Assembly: GCA_002381565.1 (NCBI GenBank) | Contig: DFWZ01000001.1 | Span: 63,923-124,243, forward strand | Length of the DNA stretch: 60,321 bases | DNA from: Gallionella sp. UBA4121 | GTDB lineage: Bacteria; Pseudomonadota; Gammaproteobacteria; Burkholderiales; Gallionellaceae | Direction of reading: 5' to 3' | In this document: positions 41,660 through 50,415 of the stretch, piece after piece | Layout of the letters: each line of letters opens with the position of its first letter | Position numbering within the stretch: position 1 is the stretch's first letter | Position numbers and translations under genes: made by a program | The notes under the pieces: generated by a model | What the model was told of the DNA's origin: nothing | The model's input: the letters and a program-made list of their open reading frames with translations, nothing else | The model's database searches: none

Positions 41660-43060
41660 ATGGGCGCACAAACTCTTTACGACAAACTCTGGAATTCTCA
41701 CGTGGTGAGACAGGATGCGGACGGCACGGCGTTGATTTATATCGACCGTCAACTGGTGCATGAAGTAACCAGTCCGCAAGCCTTCGAGGGGCTGAGGCTG
41801 GCGAACCGCCGACCTTGGCGCACGGCGTCGATGCTGGCAGTACCGGATCACAATGTGCCGACTACCAACCGCGCGGCAGGTATCTCTGACCCGGTCTCGC
41901 GCATTCAGGTGGAGACGCTGGATGCAAACTGCGCCGAATATGGTGTGACTGAATTCAAAATGGGCGACATCCGCCAGGGAATCGTGCATGTGATCGGCCC
42001 GGAGCAAGGCGCCACTTTGCCAGGTATGACAGTGGTGTGCGGCGATTCGCACACCAGCACCCATGGCGCTTTTGCAGCTCTGGCTCACGGCATCGGCACG
42101 TCCGAAGTCGAGCATGTGATGGCGACCCAGTGTCTGGTGGCTAAGAAATCACGTGCGATGGAAGTGCGTGTCGATGGTGTGCTGGGTTTCGGCGTGACGG
42201 CAAAGGATATCGCGCTGGCGGTGATTGGCAAGATCGGTACCGCAGGCGGCACGGGTTACGCGATCGAATTTACCGGAAGTACCGTGCGCGCCCTGAGCAT
42301 GGAAGCACGCATGACTTTATGTAACATGGCGATTGAAGCGGGCGCGCGCGCCGGCATGATCGCGGCGGATGACACGACCTTTGACTACCTCAAGGGCCGC
42401 CCCTTTGCACCAAAGGGTGAGATGTGGGATAAGGCCGTGGCTCAATGGCGCGATTTGCACAGCGATCTGGGCGCCGTGTTCGACGCAACGGTGACACTCG
42501 ATGCGGCGAGCATCCGTCCGCAAGTCACCTGGGGTACCTCGCCTGAAATGGTGGTGGCGGTGGATGGCTGTGTGCCGGATCCTTTGACCATGAGCCCTGA
42601 CAAGCGGGAAGGTGCCGAACGGGCGCTGGTCTACATGGGCTTGAAGGCAAATACGCCCATCTGTGAGATTGCCATCGACAAGGTGTTTATCGGTTCATGT
42701 ACCAACGGGCGCATCGAAGACATGCGTGCGGCAGCCGCCGTTGCAAAAGGTAAAAAAGTCGCCTCCAGCGTAAAGCTGGCGATGGTGGTGCCAGGTTCCG
42801 GTCTGGTCAAGCGCCAGGCCGAGCAGGAAGGGCTGGACAAGATATTCATCACCGCGGGTTTCGAGTGGCGCGATCCGGGTTGTTCGATGTGTCTGGCGAT
42901 GAATGACGATAAGCTCGCGGCAGGCGAGCGTTGCGCATCGACCTCCAACCGCAACTTCGAAGGGCGGCAGGGGCAAGGCGGACGCACGCATCTGGTCAGC
43001 CCGCAAATGGCGGCGGCAGCAGCGATTGCCGGACATTTTGTTGATGTAAGCCGGTTGTGA
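41660..43060 (+). CDS. leuC: 3-isopropylmalate dehydratase large subunit
   Basis: 4Fe-4S isomerase subunit for leucine biosynthesis, 466 residues, the normal length. Start MGAQTLYDKLWNSHVV is typical. Cluster ligands lie in FIGSCTNGRIEDMRAAA and DPGCSMCLAMNDDKL. The substrate loop CGDSHTSTHGAFAALAHGIGTSEVEHVMATQ is intact. It heads leuC-small ORF-leuD-leuB. The protein ends in QMAAAAAIAGHFVDVSRL. Confidence 0.97.
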   Translation: MGAQTLYDKLWNSHVVRQDADGTALIYIDRQLVHEVTSPQAFEGLRLANRRPWRTASMLAVPDHNVPTTNRAAGISDPVSRIQVETLDANCAEYGVTEFKMGDIRQGIVHVIGPEQGATLPGMTVVCGDSHTSTHGAFAALAHGIGTSEVEHVMATQCLVAKKSRAMEVRVDGVLGFGVTAKDIALAVIGKIGTAGGTGYAIEFTGSTVRALSMEARMTLCNMAIEAGARAGMIAADDTTFDYLKGRPFAPKGEMWDKAVAQWRDLHSDLGAVFDATVTLDAASIRPQVTWGTSPEMVVAVDGCVPDPLTMSPDKREGAERALVYMGLKANTPICEIAIDKVFIGSCTNGRIEDMRAAAAVAKGKKVASSVKLAMVVPGSGLVKRQAEQEGLDKIFITAGFEWRDPGCSMCLAMNDDKLAAGERCASTSNRNFEGRQGQGGRTHLVSPQMAAAAAIAGHFVDVSRL

Positions 43061-43071
43061 AAGAAGCGGCC

Positions 43072-43347
43072 ATGAAGAAAATATCGATTTTGCTGATGAC
43101 GTTGGGTGTGCTTGCGGCGGCCTCCGCGTTTGCCGAGGAAAGCGTTGCGGAGCGGGCTGGCAATGGGATTAAGAAGGGTGGCGAGGCTGCCGGGCGGGGC
43201 ATTGAGAAGGGTGCCGAGGCCGCAGGTCGTGGCATCAAAAAGGGCGGCGAAGCAACGGTTAAAGGTGTAGAAACGGCCGGTAAATGGGTGGGCAGGAAGC
43301 TGCATGCGGGCGACGAAAAATCAGAAAAGGCATCCGAGTCAAAATGA
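43072..43347 (+). CDS. Small secreted protein of 11-residue repeats between leuC and leuD
   Basis: 91 residues. A signal peptide (ISILLMTLGVLAAASAFA) is followed by three nearly identical 11-residue units: GIKKGGEAAGR, GIEKGAEAAGR, GIKKGGEATVK. A Lys/Glu-rich tail follows. The units would form an amphipathic helix. There is no cysteine after the signal, so it is not a lipoprotein. It starts 11 bp after leuC and overlaps the leuD start by 4 bp, so it belongs to the leu operon. Betaproteobacteria often have a short entericidin-like gene at this place. The function is unknown. The ATG at 43072 is preferred over 43057, which would only add MKEAA before the signal. Confidence 0.8.
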   Translation: MKKISILLMTLGVLAAASAFAEESVAERAGNGIKKGGEAAGRGIEKGAEAAGRGIKKGGEATVKGVETAGKWVGRKLHAGDEKSEKASESK

Positions 43348-43976
43348 AAAAATTCACGTTACTTCATGGTCTGGTTGCGCCTTTGGATCGCGCCAATGTG
43401 GACACGGATGCAATTATCCCGAAGCAGTTTCTTAAGTCCATCAAGCGTTCCGGCTTCGGACCGAACGCCTTCGACGAATGGCGTTATCTGGATCACGGCG
43501 AGCCGGGTATGGATAACGCAAGGCGTCCGGTCAATCCTGACTTCGTGCTGAACCAGCCGCGCTACCAGGGCGCGCAGATCCTGCTGGCACGCGAGAATTT
43601 TGGTTGCGGCAGCTCGCGCGAACATGCGCCCTGGGCGCTGGAAGATTACGGTTTCCGCGTGATCATCGCACCGAGCTTTGCCGATATCTTCTTCAACAAC
43701 TGTTTCAAGAACGGTCTGCTGCCGATTAAACTGGATTCAGCAAAAGTAGACGCGCTGCTCCGTGCGGTGGAGGCGAACGCAGGTTACAAGCTTGAGATCG
43801 ATCTGGAACGGCAAACGATTACTGCGCCGGATGGTGCGGTGTATTTGTTTGAAGTGGATGCATTCCGTAAGCATTGTCTGCTGAACGGGCTGGACGACAT
43901 CGGTCTGACTTTGCAGCATGTGGATGAGATTGCAGCATATGAGACTCGGCATCGCGCGGCGCAGCCCTGGCTGTAA
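43344..43976 (+). CDS. leuD: 3-isopropylmalate dehydratase small subunit
   Basis: Swivelling subunit of isopropylmalate isomerase, 210 residues, normal length. Features are MKKFTLLHGLVAPLDRANVDTDAIIPKQFLKSI, the ARENFGCGSSREHAPWAL loop and APSFADIFFNNCFKNGLLPI. The ATG at 43344 overlaps the preceding small gene by 4 bp; earlier in-frame starts run inside that gene. Confidence 0.97.
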   Translation: MKKFTLLHGLVAPLDRANVDTDAIIPKQFLKSIKRSGFGPNAFDEWRYLDHGEPGMDNARRPVNPDFVLNQPRYQGAQILLARENFGCGSSREHAPWALEDYGFRVIIAPSFADIFFNNCFKNGLLPIKLDSAKVDALLRAVEANAGYKLEIDLERQTITAPDGAVYLFEVDAFRKHCLLNGLDDIGLTLQHVDEIAAYETRHRAAQPWL

Positions 43977-43983
43977 AAAATGC

Positions 43984-44032
43984 TGAGTGGTGGGCGGTTT
44001 TGCCACTGACTACTCACCACTTGCCACTCACG
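43984..44032. repeat. Seven-unit 7-nt inverted repeat array between leuD and leuB
   Basis: Units: TGAGTGG, TGGGCGG, TTTTGCC, ACTGACT, ACTCACC, ACTTGCC, ACTCACG. The first two are complementary in type to the later ones. The array starts 7 bp after the leuD stop and fills most of the gap before leuB. Confidence 0.75.
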
Positions 44033-44060
44033 GTATTTTAGAATTTATCAGGATATGAAC

Positions 44061-45125
44061 ATGAAAATAGCAGTTTTGCCGGGCGACGGCATAGGACCTG
44101 AGATTGTGGCGCAGGCTGCGAAGGTGATGGACGTGTTGCGCAGCGACGGTTTGAAGATCGAAACGGAGTACGCGCACATCGGCGGTGCGGGATATGATGC
44201 GGCAGGCGATCCGTTCCCGGCAGCGACTGAAAAGCTGGCGAAGGAGTCCGATGCGGTGCTGCTCGGCGCGGTGGGTGGTTACCAGTACGACACCCTGCCG
44301 CGTCCGATGCGACCCGAACAGGGCCTGCTGCGCATCCGCAAGGGCCTGGGTTTGTTTGCAAACTTGCGTCCTGCGCTGGTTTACCCTGAGTTGGTCAACG
44401 CATCGAGTCTGAAACCTGAGCTGGTGTCGGGTCTGGATATCATGATTTTGCGCGAACTGACCGGCGACATATATTTCGGTCAGCCGCGCGGCATCAGAAC
44501 GCTGTCGAACGGTGAGCGTCAAGGCTTTGATACCATGCATTACACGGAGTCGGAAATCCGTCGCGTGGCGCATGTCGGCTTTAAGAGCGCAATGAAGCGC
44601 AGCAAGAGGCTCTGTTCGGTGGATAAGGCCAATGTGCTGGACACCAGTATGTTCTGGCGCGAGATCGTGACCGATGTGGCGCGTGAGTACAGCGAAGTCG
44701 AGTTGTCGCACATGTATGTAGACAATGCCGCGATGCAACTGGTGCGTGCACCCAAACAGTTCGACGTGATTCTGACAGGGAATATCTTCGGTGATATTTT
44801 GTCCGACGAAGCATCGATGCTGACAGGCTCGATCGGCATGCTGCCGTCAGCCTCGCTGGATGAAAACAACAAGGGCCTGTACGAGCCGTGCCACGGTTCC
44901 GCGCCGGATATCGCGGGCATGGACATTGCCAATCCGCTGGCGACAATTCTGTCGGTGGCAATGATGATGCGTTACACGTTTGCGCAGGAGGCTGTTGCGC
45001 TGCGTATCGAAGGCGCCGTGCGCCTGGTGCTGCAGCAGGGACTGCGCACCGGTGATATTTTTGAGCCGGGTATGCAGAAGATCGGTTGTGCTGCGATGGG
45101 CGATGCAGTCGTCGCTGCGCTCTGA
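44061..45125 (+). CDS. leuB: 3-isopropylmalate dehydrogenase
   Basis: NAD-dependent oxidative decarboxylation step of leucine biosynthesis, 354 residues. It begins MKIAVLPGDGIGPEIVAQA. The conserved segments are LLGAVGGYQYDTLPRPMRPEQGLLRIRKGL, ILRELTGDIYFGQPRG, NIFGDILSDEASMLTGSIGMLPSASL and EPCHGSAPDIAGMDIANPLATILSVAMM. Two ATG codons lie close together. The second (44061) is favoured because AGGA stands 7 nt before it but only 1 nt before the first (44055). Confidence 0.97.
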   Translation: MKIAVLPGDGIGPEIVAQAAKVMDVLRSDGLKIETEYAHIGGAGYDAAGDPFPAATEKLAKESDAVLLGAVGGYQYDTLPRPMRPEQGLLRIRKGLGLFANLRPALVYPELVNASSLKPELVSGLDIMILRELTGDIYFGQPRGIRTLSNGERQGFDTMHYTESEIRRVAHVGFKSAMKRSKRLCSVDKANVLDTSMFWREIVTDVAREYSEVELSHMYVDNAAMQLVRAPKQFDVILTGNIFGDILSDEASMLTGSIGMLPSASLDENNKGLYEPCHGSAPDIAGMDIANPLATILSVAMMMRYTFAQEAVALRIEGAVRLVLQQGLRTGDIFEPGMQKIGCAAMGDAVVAAL

Positions 45126-45129
45126 TCTT

Positions 45130-45185
45130 GTAGCGCGTAGCCTGTAGCCTGTAGCCGAACCTGCTTTTGCTACCAGCTACCTGCT
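45130..45185. repeat. Eight-unit 7-nt inverted repeat array between leuB and asd
   Basis: Units: GTAGCGC, GTAGCCT, GTAGCCT, GTAGCCG, AACCTGC, TTTTGCT, ACCAGCT, ACCTGCT. The first four are near-identical direct units and the last ones are of the complementary type. It starts 5 bp after leuB. A T-rich stretch follows, so the hairpin might also end leu transcription. Confidence 0.82.
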
Positions 45186-45215
45186 TAATTTATTTGATTT
45201 TTAAGGATTAGAAAC

Positions 45216-46238
45216 ATGAGCAAGCAATTCGATGTATGCATATTGGGCGCAACCGGTGCGGTGGGCGAGGCGATGTTGTCGATTCTGGAAGAGCGCAAGT
45301 TCCCGGTACGCAATCTTTATCTGTTAGCTTCCAGCCGTTCGGCAGGCACCGAGATCATGTTCCGTGGTGAGGCGCTGACCGTGCTGGATGTGGACGGCTT
45401 TGATTTCTCTCAGGTACAAATCGGCTTGTTCTCGGCAGGTGGCAGTGTGTCTGAAAAGTATGCGCCGATTGCAGCTAAAGCCGGTTGCGTGGTGATCGAC
45501 AATACTGCGCATTTTCGTTACGATCGCGACATTCCGCTGGTCGTGCCTGAAGTCAATCCGCACGCCATTGCGCAGTACAAGAATCGCGGCATTATCGCCA
45601 ATCCGAACTGTTCGACCATTCAGATGATGGTGGCATTGAAGCCAATCCGTGACGCGGTGGGTATCGCGCGCATCAATGTGGCGACTTATCAGGCAGTTTC
45701 GGGTACCGGCAAGGAAGCGATCGAGGAACTGGCCGAGCAAACTCGCGCACTGTTCAGTTCCCAGGATGTGGAAGTGGCAGTCTATCCGAAACGCATCGCC
45801 TTCAACGTGTTGCCGCAGATCGATGTGTTCATGGAAAACGGCTATACCAAGGAGGAAATGAAGATGGTCTGGGAGACCCAGAAAATCATGGAAGACGATA
45901 CCATCCTTGTGAATCCGACTGCGGCGCGCGTGCCGGTGTTTTATGGTCATTCCGAAGCGCTGCATATTGAAACCCGCAAGAAGATCACGGCAACTGAAGC
46001 GCGCGCCTTACTGGAAAAAGCGCCGGGTGTGGTGGTGATGGATGAGCGCGTGCCGGGAGGATGGCCGACTGCGGTTGATGCGGCGGGCAAGGATGCGACG
46101 TACGTCGGGCGCATTCGTGAAGACTTGTCGCATCCATTGGGCCTGGATATGTGGGTGGTAAGTGATAATGTGCGTAAGGGCGCGGCCTTGAACAGCGTGC
46201 AAATCGCCGAAATTTTGATTGCCGAATATCTGAATTAG
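45216..46238 (+). CDS. asd: Aspartate-semialdehyde dehydrogenase
   Basis: NADP-dependent enzyme at the branch to lysine, threonine and methionine, 340 residues. It starts MSKQFDVCILGATGAVGEAML, with the nucleotide-binding GATGAVG. The catalytic Cys is in IANPNCSTIQMMVAL (about residue 131). The substrate loop YQAVSGTGKEAIEEL and the His region RVPVFYGHSEALHIET are present. The last 20 bp including the stop codon are tandemly duplicated just downstream. This is the usual betaproteobacterial leuB-asd-fimV order. Confidence 0.96.
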   Translation: MSKQFDVCILGATGAVGEAMLSILEERKFPVRNLYLLASSRSAGTEIMFRGEALTVLDVDGFDFSQVQIGLFSAGGSVSEKYAPIAAKAGCVVIDNTAHFRYDRDIPLVVPEVNPHAIAQYKNRGIIANPNCSTIQMMVALKPIRDAVGIARINVATYQAVSGTGKEAIEELAEQTRALFSSQDVEVAVYPKRIAFNVLPQIDVFMENGYTKEEMKMVWETQKIMEDDTILVNPTAARVPVFYGHSEALHIETRKKITATEARALLEKAPGVVVMDERVPGGWPTAVDAAGKDATYVGRIREDLSHPLGLDMWVVSDNVRKGAALNSVQIAEILIAEYLN

Positions 46239-46258
46239 TTGCCGAATATCTGAATCAG
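46219..46258 (+). repeat. 20-bp tandem duplication at the asd stop
   Basis: TTGCCGAATATCTGAATTAG (46219-46238, ending in the asd stop) is repeated at once at 46239-46258 with a single change that turns TAG into CAG. The first copy keeps the stop, so the protein is unaffected. Confidence 0.92.
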
Positions 46259-46440
46259 GCTTTTGTCTGGGGGCGTTTGCTTGTTTTGAGAGCTCCTTAA
46301 TGTTACTTTTGTCACTCAATAAACAAAGTGAGGCATGTACCGTGCGAAAAAACTTGGTGAAACGACCTGACTTACCAGAAGCTATGCCTGACCATCCGAT
46401 GGCTGAAACAGTTAGTCAATTCACGAAGTCCCCCGGGAAA

Positions 46441-48984
46441 ATGTCACGTAAGCTGCTGCTGCAACTGCTCGGTATGACGGCTGGTTTAACACTCAGCGCA
46501 TGGGGGCACGCGGTAGGTCTGGGCGGGATCAATGTGTTTTCAGCGCTGGGTCAACCGCTAAAAGCTGAAATTGAATTGGTGGCTGTGAGCAAGACCGATA
46601 AACCGGGCCTGGTCGCCCGTCTTGCTTCGCCTGATACCTATAAGGGTGCCGGACTGGATTATCCCTATGGCGTCAAATACAGCTTTCAGGTTGCAAATCG
46701 CGCGAATGGCGAGCCTTATCTGAAGCTCTCCAGTAATCAGGAAATCAGCGATCCTTTCGTCAGTCTGCTAATCGAGCTTTCCTGGTCGTCGGGCAAGCTG
46801 ATGCGGGAATATACCTTCCTGCTTGATCCGCCGGGTTATGTTGCCGAGCAGCCCAAGGCCGCAACGGTGCAGCCTGTAACGCCTGCGGTGGTACAGACCG
46901 TCAGGTCAGAAAAGCCGGAAGAAGCAAAGCCGGTCGCGAGCACGGTCACGCCAGTTGAAAAGGCTGCCATACCTGTTGAAAGGCCTGCCGCACCTGTTGA
47001 AAAACGGGTGGTCAGGACTGAACCGGTGGCAACGGGCGAGATTACCGTCAAAGGTGGCGATACGCTGAATAAAATTGCGGCGCGCGTCAAGCCGGATGAG
47101 GTGAGTCTGGAACGCATGCTGGTCGCGTTGTATCGTGCCAATGATGACCAGTTTGATGGCAACAACATGAACCGTATCAGATCCGGGAAAATCCTGCGTA
47201 TGCCAGATAAAAATGCGCTGAGCAACCTGGGGCAGGCCGAGGCGCTTCAGGAGATTCATGCTCAGACAACGGATTGGAACGCCTATCGTCAGAAGCTCGC
47301 CGGAGCGGCAACCATAAGCCGGCAGTCTGATGCCGGCCGGCAAGTTGCTACCGGAAAAGTGACAAGTACAGCTGTCGATAAAGCGCCGGTAGCGAGTGAA
47401 TCCGCCAGGGAGGTGTTGCGTTTGTCCAAGGGTGAAGCACCCGGCGATAAGCTCGCTGCAGGGGGCAGATCTGCGCAGGACAATGCGGCGGCAGAGGATG
47501 CGATTGCCAAGGCTAAGGCGGTTGAAGAAGGAAAGACACGTGCAGCGCTGCTGGAGAGCAACCTCAAGGATATGCAGCGACTGGTCCAACTCAAGTCTGA
47601 GGCTGCGGCTTTGGCTGCGACGGCTGCGGCAAAAGTGGCGGCCGCATCAGCTGTTGCATCGCCTGCCGCCAGCGCAGTCGCGAGTGAAGTATCTGCCGCT
47701 AGTGCAGTTGCCGCAGCAAGCCAGGTTGCAGCGGCAAGCGAGGTCAAAGCGGCGGCAGAGCCGTCATTGATTGGCCAGCTCCTGGCTTCCCCTCTTTATA
47801 TGGGGATAGCTGCGGCGGCACTGCTCGTTTTGGGCGGTTTGGGTATTGCGCTTGGCCGGCGTAAGCATACATCAGAGATAACGGCTAAACCTGCCGATGA
47901 TGAAGTCGGTACGATAACGGGGCATCTGACCAATCCTGTGATGCCTTCCCCGGATACTGGCGACTTTACCGCGCCTGCCGCAGAGGAAATCGCACTTCAT
48001 CCTGACGATGTTGATCCAATCAGCGAAGCTGAATTGTTCCTGAACTTTGGCCGGGATGAGCAGGCGGAAGAAGTATTAAAAGAGGCGTTACTACATTCGC
48101 CTGATAATCACCAGGTTCACCTGAAATTATTGGGTATCTACGCTAATCGTCAGGATGCGGAAGCTTTTGCGAAGGTGGCTCAACTGTTGCAGGATTCCGG
48201 TGACAGCGCTGCGATACAGCAAGCCGAAATATTAGGCCAAAAACTGGATTCAGCCAATCAGCTGCCTATCGAAGAGGCCAGTATTGAAGACGCCGACAGC
48301 GCGACGCAGCTGACAACGGCGCTCAATGCCGGGGAAGAGGCGCCAGTCGCAGCGGATTTTGTAAATGATGCTGCTGTCGAGGAAAACTTGCCTGATGAAG
48401 CGGCGGCGATTGATTTTGATGTGACTTCGACGCAACCCGCTCAAAAGGCCGAGATGGATTTTGATGTGACGTCGACCGGTTCATTGCTGGCGGCACCCGA
48501 AGTGCTGGACTTTGATATCGCCTCCGCAGAGCCTGAGCCGGCGGATGCGGCTCAGCAGGAGGATGAGGCGCTGCCCAGTCTCGATGACTTGATCTTTGAT
48601 GTGACGTCAGCGCCTGATACCGATGTACGGGTTGACGACGATTCGTACGCCGAGGACGCGACTGAGGAAGATGATGGCATGGAATTCACGCTGGATTTCC
48701 CGGTGGATGACAGTGACAAAAAGGTCACGCCACAACCACCCGCAATCAATCTTGCAGACATCAGTCTGGATATGGATGATGTTGTGCCGGCCCCGGCAGC
48801 CGAGTCTGCAGAAGCTGGAAACAGTGAGCATTGGCACGAAGTTGCGACCAAGCTTGATTTGGCAAAAGCCTATCAGGAAATGGGCGATGATGTGGGTGCG
48901 CGTGAAATTCTCGATGAGGTCATGCTGGAGGGCGATCAGGCACAGCAGCAGGAGGCTCAGTTACTCATCGGCCAACTTGGCTGA
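46441..48984 (+). CDS. fimV: FimV-like peptidoglycan-binding inner-membrane protein
   Basis: Polar hub protein linked to type IV pili and cell polarity, about 847 residues. A signal peptide leads into the FimV N-terminal domain (GLGGINVFSALGQPLKAEIEL). A LysM-like domain follows (ITVKGGDTLNKIAARVK to SGKILRMPD), then an Ala/Val-rich coiled region and one membrane helix (LYMGIAAAALLVLGGLGIALG). The long acidic cytoplasmic part ends in the FimV C-terminal TPR motif (KLDLAKAYQEMGDDVGAREIL). The acidic part repeats the short motif FDVTS three times and a variant once. I prefer the ATG at 46441, which puts the signal peptide at the N-terminus. A longer frame from 46300 adds 47 residues atypical of the family. 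Confidence 0.9.
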   Translation: MSRKLLLQLLGMTAGLTLSAWGHAVGLGGINVFSALGQPLKAEIELVAVSKTDKPGLVARLASPDTYKGAGLDYPYGVKYSFQVANRANGEPYLKLSSNQEISDPFVSLLIELSWSSGKLMREYTFLLDPPGYVAEQPKAATVQPVTPAVVQTVRSEKPEEAKPVASTVTPVEKAAIPVERPAAPVEKRVVRTEPVATGEITVKGGDTLNKIAARVKPDEVSLERMLVALYRANDDQFDGNNMNRIRSGKILRMPDKNALSNLGQAEALQEIHAQTTDWNAYRQKLAGAATISRQSDAGRQVATGKVTSTAVDKAPVASESAREVLRLSKGEAPGDKLAAGGRSAQDNAAAEDAIAKAKAVEEGKTRAALLESNLKDMQRLVQLKSEAAALAATAAAKVAAASAVASPAASAVASEVSAASAVAAASQVAAASEVKAAAEPSLIGQLLASPLYMGIAAAALLVLGGLGIALGRRKHTSEITAKPADDEVGTITGHLTNPVMPSPDTGDFTAPAAEEIALHPDDVDPISEAELFLNFGRDEQAEEVLKEALLHSPDNHQVHLKLLGIYANRQDAEAFAKVAQLLQDSGDSAAIQQAEILGQKLDSANQLPIEEASIEDADSATQLTTALNAGEEAPVAADFVNDAAVEENLPDEAAAIDFDVTSTQPAQKAEMDFDVTSTGSLLAAPEVLDFDIASAEPEPADAAQQEDEALPSLDDLIFDVTSAPDTDVRVDDDSYAEDATEEDDGMEFTLDFPVDDSDKKVTPQPPAINLADISLDMDDVVPAPAAESAEAGNSEHWHEVATKLDLAKAYQEMGDDVGAREILDEVMLEGDQAQQQEAQLLIGQLG

Positions 48985-49001
48985 ACCTGTCATTCAACGT
49001 G

Positions 49002-49031
49002 ACGGCAGCTCGACCAGAGCTGCCGTTTTTT
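49002..49031 (+). terminator. Rho-independent terminator after fimV
   Basis: A perfect 10-bp stem (ACGGCAGCTC/GAGCTGCCGT, 5-nt loop) runs into six T residues. It begins 18 bp past the fimV stop and ends only 13 bp before the next ATG, overlapping that gene's leader. Confidence 0.9.
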
Positions 49032-49044
49032 ATTGGAGTGAACC

Positions 49045-49650
49045 ATGAGGCTACATCCCGCCACACAAATCATGATCTGGTGTGTGTTGGTTGCCGCAAT
49101 ACAATTTTTGCCGGCAAGTCGCCTGCTCATGGCCGGTGGTTTAGTGCTGCTTTCGGCCTTCATGCTATCCCGCCACAAGTTTATCCAGCTGGTGCGCCGC
49201 ACGCGCTGGATCATGTTTTCATTGTGGCTGATATACGCTTACAGCACACCCGGGGAAATGTTGTTTGACGCGTCATTCAGTCCCAGCCGTGAAGGCCTGA
49301 TTGACGGCGGTTTGCAGTTGTTGCGCCTGCTGGCGGCGTTAGCCGGATTGGCAATACTGCTCGATCGCCTGCATCGGCATCAGCTGATGGCGGGGCTGTA
49401 TAGCCTGCTCGCACCATTGCAATGGCTGGGGCTGTCGCGTGAGCGGCTGGCGGTGCGTCTGGCGTTAACGCTGCATTATGCCGAGGTTGGGATGTTGCGC
49501 GCGCTGTCCTGGCAGGACAACTTGCGCAGCCTGTTTGAGCCGCATGCAGAGGCGAATCACGAATTGGAATTGCCGGTGTATCGGTTTACTTTTGCCGATG
49601 CATGGCTGCTGGGGAGTGTGATGTTGTTGTTATGGTTGGCAATGCGATGA
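49045..49650 (+). CDS. CbiQ-like multi-helix membrane protein
   Basis: 201 residues with about four or five membrane helices (IMIWCVLVAAIQFLPA, LLMAGGLVLLSAFML, LLRLLAALAGLAILLD, WLLGSVMLLLWLAM). It resembles, in outline, the transmembrane T component of energy-coupling-factor transporters: the DRLHRHQLMAGLYSLL and LGLSRERLAVRLALTL parts suit the coupling region. No ATPase or substrate-binding partner is nearby, so a transport role is not supported by context. It overlaps truA by 4 bp (ATGA). The ribosome-binding site GGAG is placed right after the fimV terminator. Confidence 0.6.
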   Translation: MRLHPATQIMIWCVLVAAIQFLPASRLLMAGGLVLLSAFMLSRHKFIQLVRRTRWIMFSLWLIYAYSTPGEMLFDASFSPSREGLIDGGLQLLRLLAALAGLAILLDRLHRHQLMAGLYSLLAPLQWLGLSRERLAVRLALTLHYAEVGMLRALSWQDNLRSLFEPHAEANHELELPVYRFTFADAWLLGSVMLLLWLAMR

Positions 49651-50414
49651 GAATTGCGCTGGGAGTGGAATACGACGGCAAGCCTTACTGCGGTTGGCAG
49701 AGCCAGGCGGTTGGCAGTACCGTACAAAATACCTTGCAACAGGCGCTGAGCGAGATTGCTGCTGCGCCCATTTCGGTGATCGCCGCAGGGCGTACTGACG
49801 CCGGTGTGCATGCGCTGGAACAGGTGATACATTTTGATAGTGAGGCGGCGCGCCCGCTGACCGCCTGGGTGCGTGGCGTGAATTCGCTGTTGCCGGACAG
49901 TATTGCGGTGCGCTGGGCGCATGCTGTCCCGGATGAATTTCACGCGCGCTTTTCGGCTCATGGGCGACACTACCGTTACCAGTTGGTCAATCGCGAGGTG
50001 CGTTCCGCCGTGCACGCCGGTCGTGCGGGCTGGTTTCATTTGCCTCTGAATCTCGCGGCGATGCAGGAGGCCGCGCAATGTTTGCTGGGGGAACATGATT
50101 TCAGTGCGTTCCGTGCTGCGGAATGCCAGGCCAAATCGCCTGTCAAGTGCATGAGCAGCATTGATATACACAGGGATGGCGAAATGCTGATATTCGATTT
50201 CTCTGCAAATGCATTTCTGCATCACATGGTGCGCAATCTGGTCGGCTGCCTCGTGTATGTCGGCAAAGGCAAGTATCCGCCACAATGGCTGGCACACGTG
50301 CTGGCGAGTCGCGAGCGTCGTCTCGCCGCGCCGACCTTCTCGCCGGATGGTTTATACTTGCGCCGCATTCAGTATGAAGCGAAGTGGGGATTGCCACAGG
50401 AGCAGGAGAGATAA
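49647..50414 (+). CDS. truA: tRNA pseudouridine(38-40) synthase
   Basis: Makes pseudouridine at positions 38-40 of the tRNA anticodon arm. 255 residues, start MRIALGVEYDGKPYCGWQSQ. The catalytic Asp51 is in AAGRTDAGVHALEQV, and FSAHGRHYRYQLVNR and NAFLHHMVRNLVGCL are conserved. I chose the ATG at 49647, which overlaps the upstream membrane-protein stop. An earlier frame start would only add residues inside that gene. trpF follows at once. Confidence 0.96.
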   Translation: MRIALGVEYDGKPYCGWQSQAVGSTVQNTLQQALSEIAAAPISVIAAGRTDAGVHALEQVIHFDSEAARPLTAWVRGVNSLLPDSIAVRWAHAVPDEFHARFSAHGRHYRYQLVNREVRSAVHAGRAGWFHLPLNLAAMQEAAQCLLGEHDFSAFRAAECQAKSPVKCMSSIDIHRDGEMLIFDFSANAFLHHMVRNLVGCLVYVGKGKYPPQWLAHVLASRERRLAAPTFSPDGLYLRRIQYEAKWGLPQEQER

Positions 50415-50415
50415 C

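Noticed and set aside
41030..42115. Minus-strand frame of about 360 codons opposite bcsG end, dgkA and leuC
   Set aside because: It spans three well-supported genes in antisense and lacks any domain.
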